64,000 nt of DNA from Bacillota bacterium (GTDB lineage Bacteria; Bacillota; Clostridia; Acetivibrionales; DSM-1351): contig JAEXFI010000027.1 of NCBI GenBank assembly GCA_023400235.1, forward strand, positions 62,001 through 126,000. The letters run 5' to 3'. The translations under genes were made by a program, and so were the position numbers. Under the pieces are notes generated by a model, which saw only the letters and a program-made list of their open reading frames with translations, ran no database searches and was not told the origin of the DNA. Shown here one piece after another: positions 54,425 to 64,000 of this stretch. Each line of letters opens with the position of its first letter. The stretch's first letter is position 1.

Positions 54425-57400
54425 ATGAAACAGGTAAGTTGTTATATGAGAGGTTTATCTGCGTTTTTAGCTCTGGTAGTTACCTTCAGCAGTCTTTTTA
54501 CACTTTCGGCTATTCCGGTTGCCGCTGAGAGTGGCACAAATGATCCAACACAGGCAACCATCTATGTAGCTCCGGAAGGGGACGACAGTAATCAGGGAAC
54601 AATTGATGCTCCGCTTAAAACTCTTGCCAAGGCAAAAGAAAAGGTAAAGACCCTGCCTAAAACCGGAGGGGATATTATAGTTCAAATTGCGGATGGATTC
54701 TATCCGCTTGATGAAACCCTGGTTTTTGACAAGGATGATTCCGGAAGTGATAGCTGCACTATACGCTATGAGGCGGCACCAGGTGCCAAGCCTGTAATCA
54801 GCGGCGGTGATATGCTGGAAAAAGGTGTGTGGGAAGAAGCGACAGACCTTACCCAGACTAAAGGCTTAAAGGCGTATAAAACCACCCTTATCCGTAACGA
54901 AAAGTTACGTGCCATCTATGTAAACGACAAGCGCGCTAACATGACGCTGAGCCCCACAATAACCTCAGCAAACAGAACAACCACCGGCACGCCAACAGTC
55001 AGCTTTAACGGTACGGATAACCCCTGGGCGTGGCAGAACGGCAGCGGTATTCGTGCGGCTATAGTGTTTTCCACCGCCGCGGGTATTTCGGTGCAGACAA
55101 AAAACCCTCAGAATATAGAAGCAGAAAGCTTGGGCGGCGCCAGATGGGCCAGGCCGTTTGTTTGCTTTGCATCTGCGGAAGCAGCACCGGCAGCCAGCGG
55201 TAAGACAGGCGGCACCATGCTCAGGTTCCAGATGCCATATGCTGCCATTTCACAGTCCTTGAGCAATAACACTCAATACAATCCTGGTAACGATCAGGTA
55301 ATACGAAACGCTTTCGAGTTCCTGAACAAACGCGGAGATTTTTATTTTGACCAGGCCGGAAGTACGCTTTATTATATCCCGCTGGAAGGTGAGGATATGG
55401 AAACAGCCGAGGTGGTCATTCCAAGGCTTGAGACTATTGTGGACGTAAGAGGAACCCCGGTGGGAGACCGTTTGAACCCAGTTGCGGGCTCTGATGACGG
55501 ACGTGTTAAAAACATAACCTTCAATGGCCTGACATTTGCCCACACTGACTATAAGCTGTATGAACTGACAGGAACATATACCCTGAGTGACGGCTCCGGG
55601 GCGGTAACCACCAGCTCCAGCGGTTTTGCATCCGTTCAGGGCTGTATCGTCAACAAGGTCTACTTCCCCAGCAATATAAACTGGCATGAGACTTTCTACC
55701 GCGGATATGATATCCCTCCTGCGGCAGTTATGATCAACGCTGCCAGAAATATAAAGGTGATGAACGGCGAGATCGGCTTTACCGGTTTTAACGGCATTCA
55801 CCTGGAAAATGATGTAAAGAACTGCGAGGTAACCGGTAATTATATCGTAGATACGCTGAGCTCAGCCGTAGTAGTGGGACATCCTACACATATCTATGAA
55901 AACGACGAGGCGGTTAAGCATGAGTCATCCGTATCGTACTCAGGCACTCCAATCCGCAATTGGGCCGGCGTAGACAAGGAAAAATATGCAGCGGGCACAG
56001 AAGCTGTTCCGCAGGATATTTATATAACAAATAACTTCATGTACAGAAACTGCTACGGCTTCCCGGGCGCCAACACACTGACCTCTTTTTATACAACTAA
56101 CATGCAGATTTTGCACAACTTCCTGTATGACTCAACTTACGGTGCCATGAGCATCGGCTGGGGCTGGTGTGAGTACGACGGGTTCGGATATCACCCAAGT
56201 GGCACCGACAAGACTGGCACTCCTTTCAATGGCACTAGCGAAACCAGCCTAGCAAGGTCTACAGAAATCTCTACAACCTCCAGAAATAACAAAATAAACT
56301 ACAACAGGGTAGAGGAAATCTGCACGGTGGTAAACGACTCCGGAGCCATTTACTCATTGGGACGTCAGGGTGATCCGGGTAATTTGCCGGATGGAGGAAT
56401 GTGGGACACTGTCAAAAATGTGCCAACCACTCCCGTTACCGACACCACAAGTAACTGGCATCCTGACAACTGGACGAATTTCACCGAGATGAACTACAAC
56501 TTCCTTAACCCAAATGCCAGTAACAGACCTCAGGACTCAAACAACTGGACCAACGGGTTCCATCCCGACGAAGGAAGTACATTCATAAAGATGATAGGCA
56601 ACGTGGTGCAGTCAAAGCTCTCATACGCTCAGGGTCAGAGCCGTGCTTATGAGTTTAACAACTGGAAGCGCAAAAGCGATATGATTGCTGTGGATGGTTA
56701 TGTTGACGGAAATAACAACCAGAATGGCGGTCCCAGAATTACTTATAACAATTATAAAAGCGTAGACCAAATTTGGCCGGCTAGGGGCAACGAAATCGTT
56801 TTGAATTCGGGACTCACCGATGAATACGTGGATATGATTCCAAAGAGCCTTATTGCCGATACCGAATTTGAACTGGCCTCCAACGTCATCCTGGGTAAGG
56901 GAGAAACGCTGAACCGCAGAGGTCTGCTAAAGCCAGAGGACACTGTATGGCTGGCACCGGCGAATACAACTGTCTTTACCGAAGGCAGCAATATGACAAA
57001 AGCAGCCGGTGATGCAAAGACAATCACCGCTCCTTCTGCCGCAGGAGAATACAAGCTATATATTGTATATGGAGACGGCAGTGCAACGGCCACCTCCAAG
57101 TTTACGGCATACGTTGATGCCAGTGGATCTGCGGTCAATGTGGAAGATGGAAAAAGCTACGAGGTTTCAGCAGTACGGCCTCTTAAACTGACCTTGAGTT
57201 CAGATTATACCTACAAGCTCAACGGCAACTCTGTGACAAACGGGTACGAAATCGCAAAAGAAGGAAGCTGGACTTTGGTACTCAGTACATCCACCAAGCC
57301 GGATGTGAAAACCATCAACTTTACCACAAAAGTATCGTTGGCAAACAAGCTGCTTCCGGCTGACGTGTCAGTGGCACCGGGCGGAACGGTAAGATTCGCG

Positions 57401-60400
57401 TACGACTTGGACGACGCTGCAAAAGAGATATGGATTTCCTCCTCCAGCGACGGAAATTTTATTGAAAGCGAAAAGGAGACAAAGACCTCCGGCAACAAGC
57501 TGGGAATGACCGCACCGACTATACCCGGTCCATACGTTATTTTCGTGCGGTCCAGTGACGGACAGGTACTCGGACAGTCCCATGCCCGTGTTGTAGTGAG
57601 GGACATGACACCTGTGGATATTCCCAGAGCTGGTCTTGACCTATGGCTAAAGGCCGATGAGGGTGTTCAGACAGACGGCGACGGAAATGTGACCGGCTGG
57701 ACAAATATGGGAAGCGTCAAGGCAAAGCTGCTCCCGGCGGATGTCACCAGCAGCGGTGGAGATAATCTTGGACAACCAAACGGCAACCCGACTCTGAAAA
57801 AAGATGTATACGACTATGTGGATTTCGCAGCCATGTCAAGGCCTCTGAAAGCCGCAGGTTTTAAAGATTATAACGGAAAGACACAGATGACCATATTCAC
57901 GCTGGTTAGCCCCACAGCCACAGCCAACAACTCCAGCGACCAAACCGGGGTAGTTTACTTCGGACTGAATGAGACCGACGGAAGTTGGGCCGGAAACGAC
58001 GGCTGGAGCGGTATTAACCTGGGCATAGGATCAAACAGAGTCAACCTCCGCTTTGGTAACGCCAATGGCAGCGTGTCGGGCGGCGGACAAAGTATTTCAG
58101 CAAGCATCAGCGGTCTGACCAGTGTTCGGGCACAGCTGAACGGAGTCAATCGAGACGTTTATGTTAATAACGCCCGCATCGGCGGAGGAACCAACGCTTT
58201 GGCACTTGCCGGGAACAGATCGGATCTGGGCATAGGTTACACTATGGCGGCTAAAACTCCGTACCGTTTCCTGGGAAGAGTGGCGCAGGTTCTCATTTAT
58301 GACAGGGTGCTTACAACTGACGAAATTGAGAAGGTAGAAACGTATTTTAATGAAGTTAAGGTGGGCGGAGGCGGAATCGCAAACCCAGCTGGCACAGCGG
58401 CAGACAAGACCCTGCTGAACGCTTTTGTTGAAAAAGTTGACAACCTTGACGATACCATTTATACAAAAGAGTCCTGGAATACTTTTGTAGGTGCTTTAAG
58501 TGAGGCTCAAACTGCAGCCTCCAATAATGAAATTGCTCAGGAAGCAGCGGACAATTCATATTACGCGCTGCGCAATGCGTATAAAGCGCTTACACTGTTG
58601 CCAAGCGGTATTGGAACTGCAATATACGGTACACCTGTCCTCGGCGGCACACAGCTCGATCCGCTCTGGAACACCACCGTCACGCTGCCTATCCTCAAGC
58701 ATCTTACAATGGCTAATGGCCCTGCAAGCGGCTCCGCTAAGGTGCTGTGGGACGATGCCAACCTGTATGTGCTGGCTCGGGTAAATGACCCTGTGCTGAA
58801 CAGCAGCAGCGGCAATGCACATGAGAAGGATTCAGTCGAGATTTTTGTGGATGAGACTAACAGTAAGGCAGCCTCCTACGGCGTAGGTATGGGGCAATAC
58901 CGCGTTAACTATAAAAATGAGGGCAGCTTTAATCCAGGCAGTATCAGTACCGGGTTTGAGTCTTATGCTAAAATTGTAGATGGCGGTTATTACGTTGAAA
59001 CCAAGATTCCATTTAAGGCTGTGGTTAATGGAGCACCTGTGCTTCCAAAGACTGGTCATGTAATCGGATTTGATGTACAGATCAATGATGCGGGAGCTGC
59101 CGGCAGCCGTCAGGACGTTATAATGTGGCACGATATGAGCGGCTCCTCTTATAATAACGGTTCAAAATGGGGTGTGGTCACACTTGTAAAGACCGATACA
59201 GCCGCACCCACCTGGCCGCAGGCAAGTACAGTGACAGCATCAGCCATAGGACTAAAGTCTGTTACACTAAATTGGACGCCTGCAGAGGATGACACCGGAG
59301 TAACAGCCTATGAAATCTACAGTGGAACCGATAAAATCGGTACAGTAGCAGGAAATGTCAACAGCTATGAAGTTACAAACCTCAATGTGGGAACAGAATA
59401 TACCTTCTCTGTTCAGGCAGTTGACTATACAGGCAAAATCAGTACTGGCGGACCTACTGTTACAGTATCCACCCTGCCGGATACAACAGCACCGACCTGG
59501 CCGCAGGCAAGTACTCTGACAGCTTCAGCTATAGGAATTAAAGCTGTCACATTAAGTTGGACACCGGCAGAGGACGACACTGGAGTAACTGTTTATGAAA
59601 TTTACAGCCAAAACGGTAAAATCGGAACGGCAGCTGGAAACGTAACAAGCTTTGATGTTATGGAGCTCAATGCCGAAACCGAATACACCTTTACGGTTAG
59701 GGCAGGTGACAAGTCAGGAAATATCAGCACGGACGGTCCAACAGTTACCTTATCCACCTTGCCGGATGATGGACAAGGTGATGCACAAGCACCGGAATGG
59801 CCTGAAGGAAGCATTATTACAGTATCTGATGTTTCCCAGACCGGTATGACCCTCACCTGGCCAGCAGCCGAGGATAATGAGGCTGTAACTGGCTATGCCA
59901 TATACAATGGAAATATGCAGCTTAAGGTGGTAGAGGGAAATGTGACCAGCTACACAGTAACAGGCTTAAATGCTGCAACACAGTATACATTTACAGTAAA
60001 GGCCAAGGATGCGGCCATGAACTGGAGTCAGCCCGGACTTTCAGTAACAGAAAGCACCAGTCATGCAGGACCACAGGATACCTCTGCACCAGTATGGCCC
60101 GAAGGAAGCAGTATTGCTGTGTCAGGAGTCTCCCAAAACGGAATGACTCTCACCTGGACTGCAGCCCAGGATGATGTGGCAGTGACAAAATACAGGGTAT
60201 ACAGAGATTCAGCGTTAATTGCAACAGTAAATGGAAATATAAACAGCTATAATGTCAGCGGATTGGCTTCCGGAACCACATACACGTTTAAAGTGGAGGC
60301 GGGAGATGCCGCAGAAAACTGGAGCAGCAACGGCCCGTCCACCAGCGCAACAACTGCAGCAAGCAGCGGTGGCAGTAACAGTACGCCCACACCTGTCCAA

Positions 60401-61564
60401 CCAACAGTTCCAGGCAATGTCAAAGCTTCCGCACCTGTTGTGGATGCAGCCAAGGGTACTGCAAAGGTTACAGTTGATGCAAGTGCACTTGCAACAGCAT
60501 TAACACAGGCAAAGGTTGCTACAGTGGAGATTCCAAAGACAGCCGGAATCAATGCTTACGTGACAAGCCTGCCTGCGGCAGCTTTAACCTCGGGCGACGC
60601 ATCAAAGGCAATTCAGATTTTAACCGAAGGAGCAGCTGTAACCATACCTGTAAACGTGTTCTCTGCAACTGAGCTGGCAGGAGCAGACAGGGTAGAGCTT
60701 TCCATTGAAAAAGTCGGCACGGCAGATTTGGATTCTGGCAAGCAGTCAGTAATCGGTGACAAACCTGTGTTTGACGTAAAGTTCTTGGTAAATGGAAAGG
60801 AAAAGGTCTGGAGCAATACAGGAGCAAGATTAACCATTAAAATACCTTATGCTCCTACTTCAGCCGAACTTGCCAACAGCGAGCATCTGACAGTATGGTA
60901 CATAGATGCAAATAGCAAGGCAATACAGATGAAGGATGCAAAGTATGTTCCTGATGAAAAAGCCATGGTATTTACCACTGACCACTTAAGCAAATATGCC
61001 GTAGTTTACACAAAGATGAACTTCGGTGATATGCAGAAGCACTCCTGGGCAGTAAATGCGGTAGAGGCACTTATTTCTGAAGGTATCATAGAGGGTACCT
61101 CGGATACTGCATTCAGCCCGGCTAAAAAAATTACAAGAGAAGAATTTGTAGCGTGGCTTGTAAGAACTCTGGAATTCACTGCTGACTTCAAGGACAATTT
61201 CAGTGATGTGAAGGAAACTGACAAGTATTACAAGGAAATAGGCATAGCAAAAGAGGTTGGCATAGTAGTAGGTTTTGAAGGTAGATTCAGCCCTGACAGG
61301 GAGATATCCAGACAGGAAATGGCAACAATGACCATAAATGCCTTAAAGCTGGCAGATAAGGTATTGGAAAAGGGTACTGCCCAGGATGTCAGGAAATATA
61401 CCGATGCCGGCAGAATTGCAAAATATGCCGTAGAGAATATGGCTACTATGGTAAAGATGGGCTTTATAACCGGAAACAGCAAAACAACTCTGAATCCGAC
61501 TGGAGCCACTACCAGAGCAGAGGCAGCTGTAATACTCAATAAGCTGTATTCAAAAGAATGGTAA
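54425..61564 (+). CDS. Giant SLH-anchored beta-helix glycan-active protein (GH141-like)
   Basis: A 2379-residue exported protein with a signal peptide ending near PVAAES. Residues about 40-810 are a right-handed beta-helix beginning IYVAPEGDDSNQGTIDAPLK. Features such as MSIGWGWCEYDGFGYH and VNDSGAIYSLGRQGDPG recall GH141 (fucosidase/xylanase) and related families. Ig-like regions follow to about 1060. A concanavalin-like domain spans about 1069-1315, a FIVAR-like helical domain about 1324-1395, and a CBM9-like domain about 1398-1588. Four FN3 domains cover about 1592-1978, a pre-SLH domain about 1985-2195, and three SLH domains 2198-2379 (TREEFVAWLVRTL). It should stay on the cell surface and act on plant polysaccharide. 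Catalytic family is a tentative assignment. Confidence 0.8.
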   Translation: MKQVSCYMRGLSAFLALVVTFSSLFTLSAIPVAAESGTNDPTQATIYVAPEGDDSNQGTIDAPLKTLAKAKEKVKTLPKTGGDIIVQIADGFYPLDETLVFDKDDSGSDSCTIRYEAAPGAKPVISGGDMLEKGVWEEATDLTQTKGLKAYKTTLIRNEKLRAIYVNDKRANMTLSPTITSANRTTTGTPTVSFNGTDNPWAWQNGSGIRAAIVFSTAAGISVQTKNPQNIEAESLGGARWARPFVCFASAEAAPAASGKTGGTMLRFQMPYAAISQSLSNNTQYNPGNDQVIRNAFEFLNKRGDFYFDQAGSTLYYIPLEGEDMETAEVVIPRLETIVDVRGTPVGDRLNPVAGSDDGRVKNITFNGLTFAHTDYKLYELTGTYTLSDGSGAVTTSSSGFASVQGCIVNKVYFPSNINWHETFYRGYDIPPAAVMINAARNIKVMNGEIGFTGFNGIHLENDVKNCEVTGNYIVDTLSSAVVVGHPTHIYENDEAVKHESSVSYSGTPIRNWAGVDKEKYAAGTEAVPQDIYITNNFMYRNCYGFPGANTLTSFYTTNMQILHNFLYDSTYGAMSIGWGWCEYDGFGYHPSGTDKTGTPFNGTSETSLARSTEISTTSRNNKINYNRVEEICTVVNDSGAIYSLGRQGDPGNLPDGGMWDTVKNVPTTPVTDTTSNWHPDNWTNFTEMNYNFLNPNASNRPQDSNNWTNGFHPDEGSTFIKMIGNVVQSKLSYAQGQSRAYEFNNWKRKSDMIAVDGYVDGNNNQNGGPRITYNNYKSVDQIWPARGNEIVLNSGLTDEYVDMIPKSLIADTEFELASNVILGKGETLNRRGLLKPEDTVWLAPANTTVFTEGSNMTKAAGDAKTITAPSAAGEYKLYIVYGDGSATATSKFTAYVDASGSAVNVEDGKSYEVSAVRPLKLTLSSDYTYKLNGNSVTNGYEIAKEGSWTLVLSTSTKPDVKTINFTTKVSLANKLLPADVSVAPGGTVRFAYDLDDAAKEIWISSSSDGNFIESEKETKTSGNKLGMTAPTIPGPYVIFVRSSDGQVLGQSHARVVVRDMTPVDIPRAGLDLWLKADEGVQTDGDGNVTGWTNMGSVKAKLLPADVTSSGGDNLGQPNGNPTLKKDVYDYVDFAAMSRPLKAAGFKDYNGKTQMTIFTLVSPTATANNSSDQTGVVYFGLNETDGSWAGNDGWSGINLGIGSNRVNLRFGNANGSVSGGGQSISASISGLTSVRAQLNGVNRDVYVNNARIGGGTNALALAGNRSDLGIGYTMAAKTPYRFLGRVAQVLIYDRVLTTDEIEKVETYFNEVKVGGGGIANPAGTAADKTLLNAFVEKVDNLDDTIYTKESWNTFVGALSEAQTAASNNEIAQEAADNSYYALRNAYKALTLLPSGIGTAIYGTPVLGGTQLDPLWNTTVTLPILKHLTMANGPASGSAKVLWDDANLYVLARVNDPVLNSSSGNAHEKDSVEIFVDETNSKAASYGVGMGQYRVNYKNEGSFNPGSISTGFESYAKIVDGGYYVETKIPFKAVVNGAPVLPKTGHVIGFDVQINDAGAAGSRQDVIMWHDMSGSSYNNGSKWGVVTLVKTDTAAPTWPQASTVTASAIGLKSVTLNWTPAEDDTGVTAYEIYSGTDKIGTVAGNVNSYEVTNLNVGTEYTFSVQAVDYTGKISTGGPTVTVSTLPDTTAPTWPQASTLTASAIGIKAVTLSWTPAEDDTGVTVYEIYSQNGKIGTAAGNVTSFDVMELNAETEYTFTVRAGDKSGNISTDGPTVTLSTLPDDGQGDAQAPEWPEGSIITVSDVSQTGMTLTWPAAEDNEAVTGYAIYNGNMQLKVVEGNVTSYTVTGLNAATQYTFTVKAKDAAMNWSQPGLSVTESTSHAGPQDTSAPVWPEGSSIAVSGVSQNGMTLTWTAAQDDVAVTKYRVYRDSALIATVNGNINSYNVSGLASGTTYTFKVEAGDAAENWSSNGPSTSATTAASSGGSNSTPTPVQPTVPGNVKASAPVVDAAKGTAKVTVDASALATALTQAKVATVEIPKTAGINAYVTSLPAAALTSGDASKAIQILTEGAAVTIPVNVFSATELAGADRVELSIEKVGTADLDSGKQSVIGDKPVFDVKFLVNGKEKVWSNTGARLTIKIPYAPTSAELANSEHLTVWYIDANSKAIQMKDAKYVPDEKAMVFTTDHLSKYAVVYTKMNFGDMQKHSWAVNAVEALISEGIIEGTSDTAFSPAKKITREEFVAWLVRTLEFTADFKDNFSDVKETDKYYKEIGIAKEVGIVVGFEGRFSPDREISRQEMATMTINALKLADKVLEKGTAQDVRKYTDAGRIAKYAVENMATMVKMGFITGNSKTTLNPTGATTRAEAAVILNKLYSKEW
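59211..59765 (+). repeat. Tandem FN3-encoding repeat, 285-bp period
   Basis: Two consecutive FN3 units align with a 285-bp offset (shared CTGGCCGCAGGCAAGTAC near 59212 and 59497). The following two FN3 units are more diverged. This suggests stepwise internal duplication. Confidence 0.7.
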
Positions 61565-61580
61565 TATTTTAAAAGTGACT

Positions 61581-61618
61581 GCTGCAAAACTCAAAAGGGT
61601 TTTGCAGCGGTTTCTTTG
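61581..61618 (+). terminator. Terminator of the giant SLH gene
   Basis: GCTGCAAAAC (61581-61590) pairs perfectly with GTTTTGCAGC (61599-61608) around an 8-base loop, followed by an interrupted T-run (GGTTTCTTT). Confidence 0.7.
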
Positions 61619-61765
61619 CTTTGACAGCTTGACATCCGGGAGTTAATCTTGTACAAATATAATAGATTAACATAATATGTTATCATAAAATCACATAGAA
61701 GTATGATATCATATAAAAGAAAAGCAAGTTCAACTAAAAATCACCTATATTGTAGGAATTATAAG

Positions 61766-63604
61766 ATGAAAAATAAAAAATTTATTAGTTTCGCAATATC
61801 TGTCTATAAAAATATGGCCATAAAAAGCAAAATATTTATTTTTTATGCAGGGATACTTTTAGTATCCCTATCAATATTTGCCATATTAACAATTAATATA
61901 TCCAATCAGGCAATAGTCGATAAGGTAACCAAAAATGCCGAAAGAGAGCTTTCGCTCATAGACAAGAGTCTTCTTAATCTGGCCAATAATTCCGAAAATT
62001 ACGCAAGAATACTGTCTATGGATAATAGAATGCAAAAACAGCTGGAACGCATAGAAATTGACGAATTGGATTCAGTGGATAACATTGAGGTTGAAAAGAC
62101 ATTATCCTCCGTAATTAGCAATGTGGTACAGCCCAATACCAAGATTGCCGCTGCAAGTATAATGTCCTCGCAATATTTGTTTTTTGATGTAGGTTATATT
62201 GATAATTCAAGTATAAATACGTATTTCAACAAAGACCAGATAAATACCATAACTAAGAACAAGGTCCCCACATGGACCGGGTTGATTAAGGTCAAATACA
62301 ATTTTGGCGTGGAGGAAAATGTATTTGCCATAGCAAAGACCATAATAGGCATGGACACCGGGCATGTTTTGGGAACAGCAGTGCTTTATTTGAGAGAACA
62401 GGATGTAGCTGCAATATACCTGGATAACATAGTAAACGAAAACGATAAATTTTTTATAGTAGATAATAAAAAAAATATCATATCCACACAGGATAAAAGT
62501 GAATTATACGGGAAATTTGATGAAAAACTGTATCTGGGAAAATATAAGCTGGAGGATGTTTCCGATACCAAGAGCCTTATAAGAGATATAGGGCAAAAAA
62601 AGGTATTAATAACTGTTCAAAATTTTCAAAAGCTTGACTGGAAGGTTGTCAGTGTTATTCCGCTGGATGAAATTACCTACGAAAATAAAAAAATGACCCA
62701 GCTCATTGTTATATTTGGGGTAATCTGTTTGATATGCGCATTTGCTGCTTCTTATCTGTTATCTTATACCATATCAAAGCCGATTTTAAAGCTTGTAAAT
62801 ATAATGAAGGAAATTAAATCAGGCAATTTAAAGCTTAGGGCCGACCTGGATGTCAAAGGTGAGATCGGCATGCTGGGAGACGGCTTTAACAGCCTGATGG
62901 ATAGAATTAACGGGCTGGTGGAACAAATTTACACAGAACAGAGGATTAAGCGGGAAAATGAATTCAAGCTCCTCCAATCTCAAATAAAGCCCCATTTTTT
63001 GTATAACACTATTGAAACAATCATTTCGTTTATAAAATTGAATTTGAAGGATAATGCAATGCTGACTGCACGGTATCTTGCAGGGTTCTACAGGATTTCC
63101 CTGAGTAAGGGCAATGACATTATAACTATTAGAGACGAAATGAATCTGATAGACAACTACCTTTCAATACAAAAAATGAGATATATCGAGTATTTGGATT
63201 ACCAATTGGACTTTGAAGAAGAAATATTAAATTATCAGATACCCAAACTTACTTTGCAGCCGCTTGTGGAAAACTCCATTTATCATGGGTTAAAGCAAAA
63301 GGAAGACAAGGGCATATTGATAATAACGGGTATGCTTGAGAATGGTGAAATAAAAATAGAAGTATTTGACGATGGTGTCGGTATGAGTGAGGAGAAGATT
63401 TACAGGGTTCTGAACAGGCCTGTGAACGACCAGAAGAGTAATGACTTTGGTGTACACAGTGTGGATTCAAGATTAAAGCTGCTGTACGGAGAGGAATATG
63501 GATTGAGCATAGAAAGTAAAGTGGGAGAATTTTCTAGAGTAACCCTGAGATTACCTGCAGTCGATACTTGGAGGTCAAAACATGTTGAAAATAATGATAA
63601 TTGA
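61766..63604 (+). CDS. YesM-type sensor histidine kinase
   Basis: About 612 residues from ATG 61766; ATG 61703 in the same frame is an alternative and neither has a strong site (AGGA about ten bases before 61766). Membrane segments near residues 22-44 (FYAGILLVSLSIFAILTI) and 325-347 flank an extracellular dCache-like sensor. HAMP and coiled-coil follow, then QSQIKPHFLYNTIETI with the phospho-His and an ATP-binding DDGVGMSEEK. It is followed by an overlapping response regulator. It may sense products of the surface enzymes encoded upstream. Confidence 0.92.
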   Translation: MKNKKFISFAISVYKNMAIKSKIFIFYAGILLVSLSIFAILTINISNQAIVDKVTKNAERELSLIDKSLLNLANNSENYARILSMDNRMQKQLERIEIDELDSVDNIEVEKTLSSVISNVVQPNTKIAAASIMSSQYLFFDVGYIDNSSINTYFNKDQINTITKNKVPTWTGLIKVKYNFGVEENVFAIAKTIIGMDTGHVLGTAVLYLREQDVAAIYLDNIVNENDKFFIVDNKKNIISTQDKSELYGKFDEKLYLGKYKLEDVSDTKSLIRDIGQKKVLITVQNFQKLDWKVVSVIPLDEITYENKKMTQLIVIFGVICLICAFAASYLLSYTISKPILKLVNIMKEIKSGNLKLRADLDVKGEIGMLGDGFNSLMDRINGLVEQIYTEQRIKRENEFKLLQSQIKPHFLYNTIETIISFIKLNLKDNAMLTARYLAGFYRISLSKGNDIITIRDEMNLIDNYLSIQKMRYIEYLDYQLDFEEEILNYQIPKLTLQPLVENSIYHGLKQKEDKGILIITGMLENGEIKIEVFDDGVGMSEEKIYRVLNRPVNDQKSNDFGVHSVDSRLKLLYGEEYGLSIESKVGEFSRVTLRLPAVDTWRSKHVENNDN

Positions 63605-64000
63605 TGATGAATTTTATTTCAGAGAAGCACTTAAGGTATCCCTGCCATGGGAAGAGCTTGGCTTTGAAATATGCGGGGAGGCAAAAAACGGTAAAGATGC
63701 TCTTGAAAAGGTGGCAGGTTTAAATCCTGACATAATGATTGTTGATATTAATATGCCTATAATGGACGGCCTTGAATTTATACAGAGTGTCAAGGACAAA
63801 CGAATAGAAAGTAAATTCATTATTCTTACCGGGCACAGCGAGTTCAATTATGCCAAACAAGCAGTTCAGCTCGGAGTTAATAATTATATACTTAAGCCTG
63901 TAAATGATGAAGAACTTAAGGATTCACTATTTGAAATAAAAGAGATCATTATCAAGGAGAGAAGCATCAAATTTGAATTTGAAGGCTTGAAGCAACAGGT
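63582..64000 (+). CDS. YesN-type response regulator (3' truncated by window)
   Basis: Translation from ATG 63582, with GGAGG seven bases upstream, gives MLKIMIIDDEFYFREALKVS and continues open to the window end. It is a receiver domain with acidic pair DDE, phospho-acceptor Asp in IVDINMPIMDG, Thr in ILTGHSEF and switch Lys in ILKPVN. An AraC-type HTH is expected beyond the window. It overlaps the kinase gene by 23 bases, so the two are translated together. Confidence 0.9.
   Translation, partial: MLKIMIIDDEFYFREALKVSLPWEELGFEICGEAKNGKDALEKVAGLNPDIMIVDINMPIMDGLEFIQSVKDKRIESKFIILTGHSEFNYAKQAVQLGVNNYILKPVNDEELKDSLFEIKEIIIKERSIKFEFEGLKQQ

Overview
The window reads as chromosomal DNA of a low-to-moderate GC, anaerobic, plant-polysaccharide-degrading member of the Clostridia, perhaps Ruminiclostridium-like (inference). 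The grounds are strong GGAGG ribosome-binding sites, S-layer-homology (SLH) anchored multidomain proteins, YesM/YesN sensor-regulator pairs beside carbohydrate ABC importers, a citrate lyase cluster, and a clostridial cysteine-rich-peptide (CcpM-type) maturation locus. No rRNA, tRNA, CRISPR array or intact insertion sequence was seen.

Layout. (1) 1-4226: the end of a RiPP-like operon, with a radical SAM/SPASM maturase cut by the window edge, a TIGR04066-like maturation protein, an acyl-carrier-related protein and a subtilase. (2) 4411-6785: a secreted protein of unknown function, an SDR oxidoreductase, a broken NTF2-like gene and a short coding remnant. (3) 6923-13963: a visibly GC-richer block with a consensus promoter running straight into a terminator, then a PucR regulator, a cytosine-deaminase-like amidohydrolase and a complete urea/amide-type ABC importer (UrtABCDE-like). 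(4) 14065-23119: ribokinase, LacI regulator, sugar-type ABC importer without ATPase, and two ADP-ribosylglycohydrolase-fold enzymes. Three copies of one LacI-type palindrome lie before ribokinase, lacI and the importer. (5) 23342-28633: citrate lyase operon citD-E-F-G-C-X. (6) 29392-33888: an SLH-anchored non-catalytic adhesin-like protein carrying five 270-bp repeats. (7) 34016-49977: P1-family peptidase, two AraC-type regulators, a GH2 enzyme, a YesMN pair, a second ABC importer without ATPase, and a GH29 alpha-L-fucosidase-like enzyme. (8) 50341-61564: a secreted GH95-like/DUF5703 protein with two C-terminal carbohydrate-binding repeats, and a 2379-residue SLH-anchored beta-helix enzyme. 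(9) 61766-64000: another YesMN pair, its regulator cut by the window edge.

How the genes may fit together. Regions 7-9 look like a glycan-use locus in which surface and secreted enzymes release oligosaccharides, an importer brings them in, and cytoplasmic GH2 and GH29 enzymes finish them; fucose-containing plant glycans are the best guess. Region 4 looks like a LacI-controlled system that imports a ribosylated compound, cleaves it with DraG-fold hydrolases and phosphorylates the ribose; this substrate is inferred and not described to my knowledge. Region 3 looks like uptake and deamination of a urea-like or pyrimidine-like nitrogen compound.
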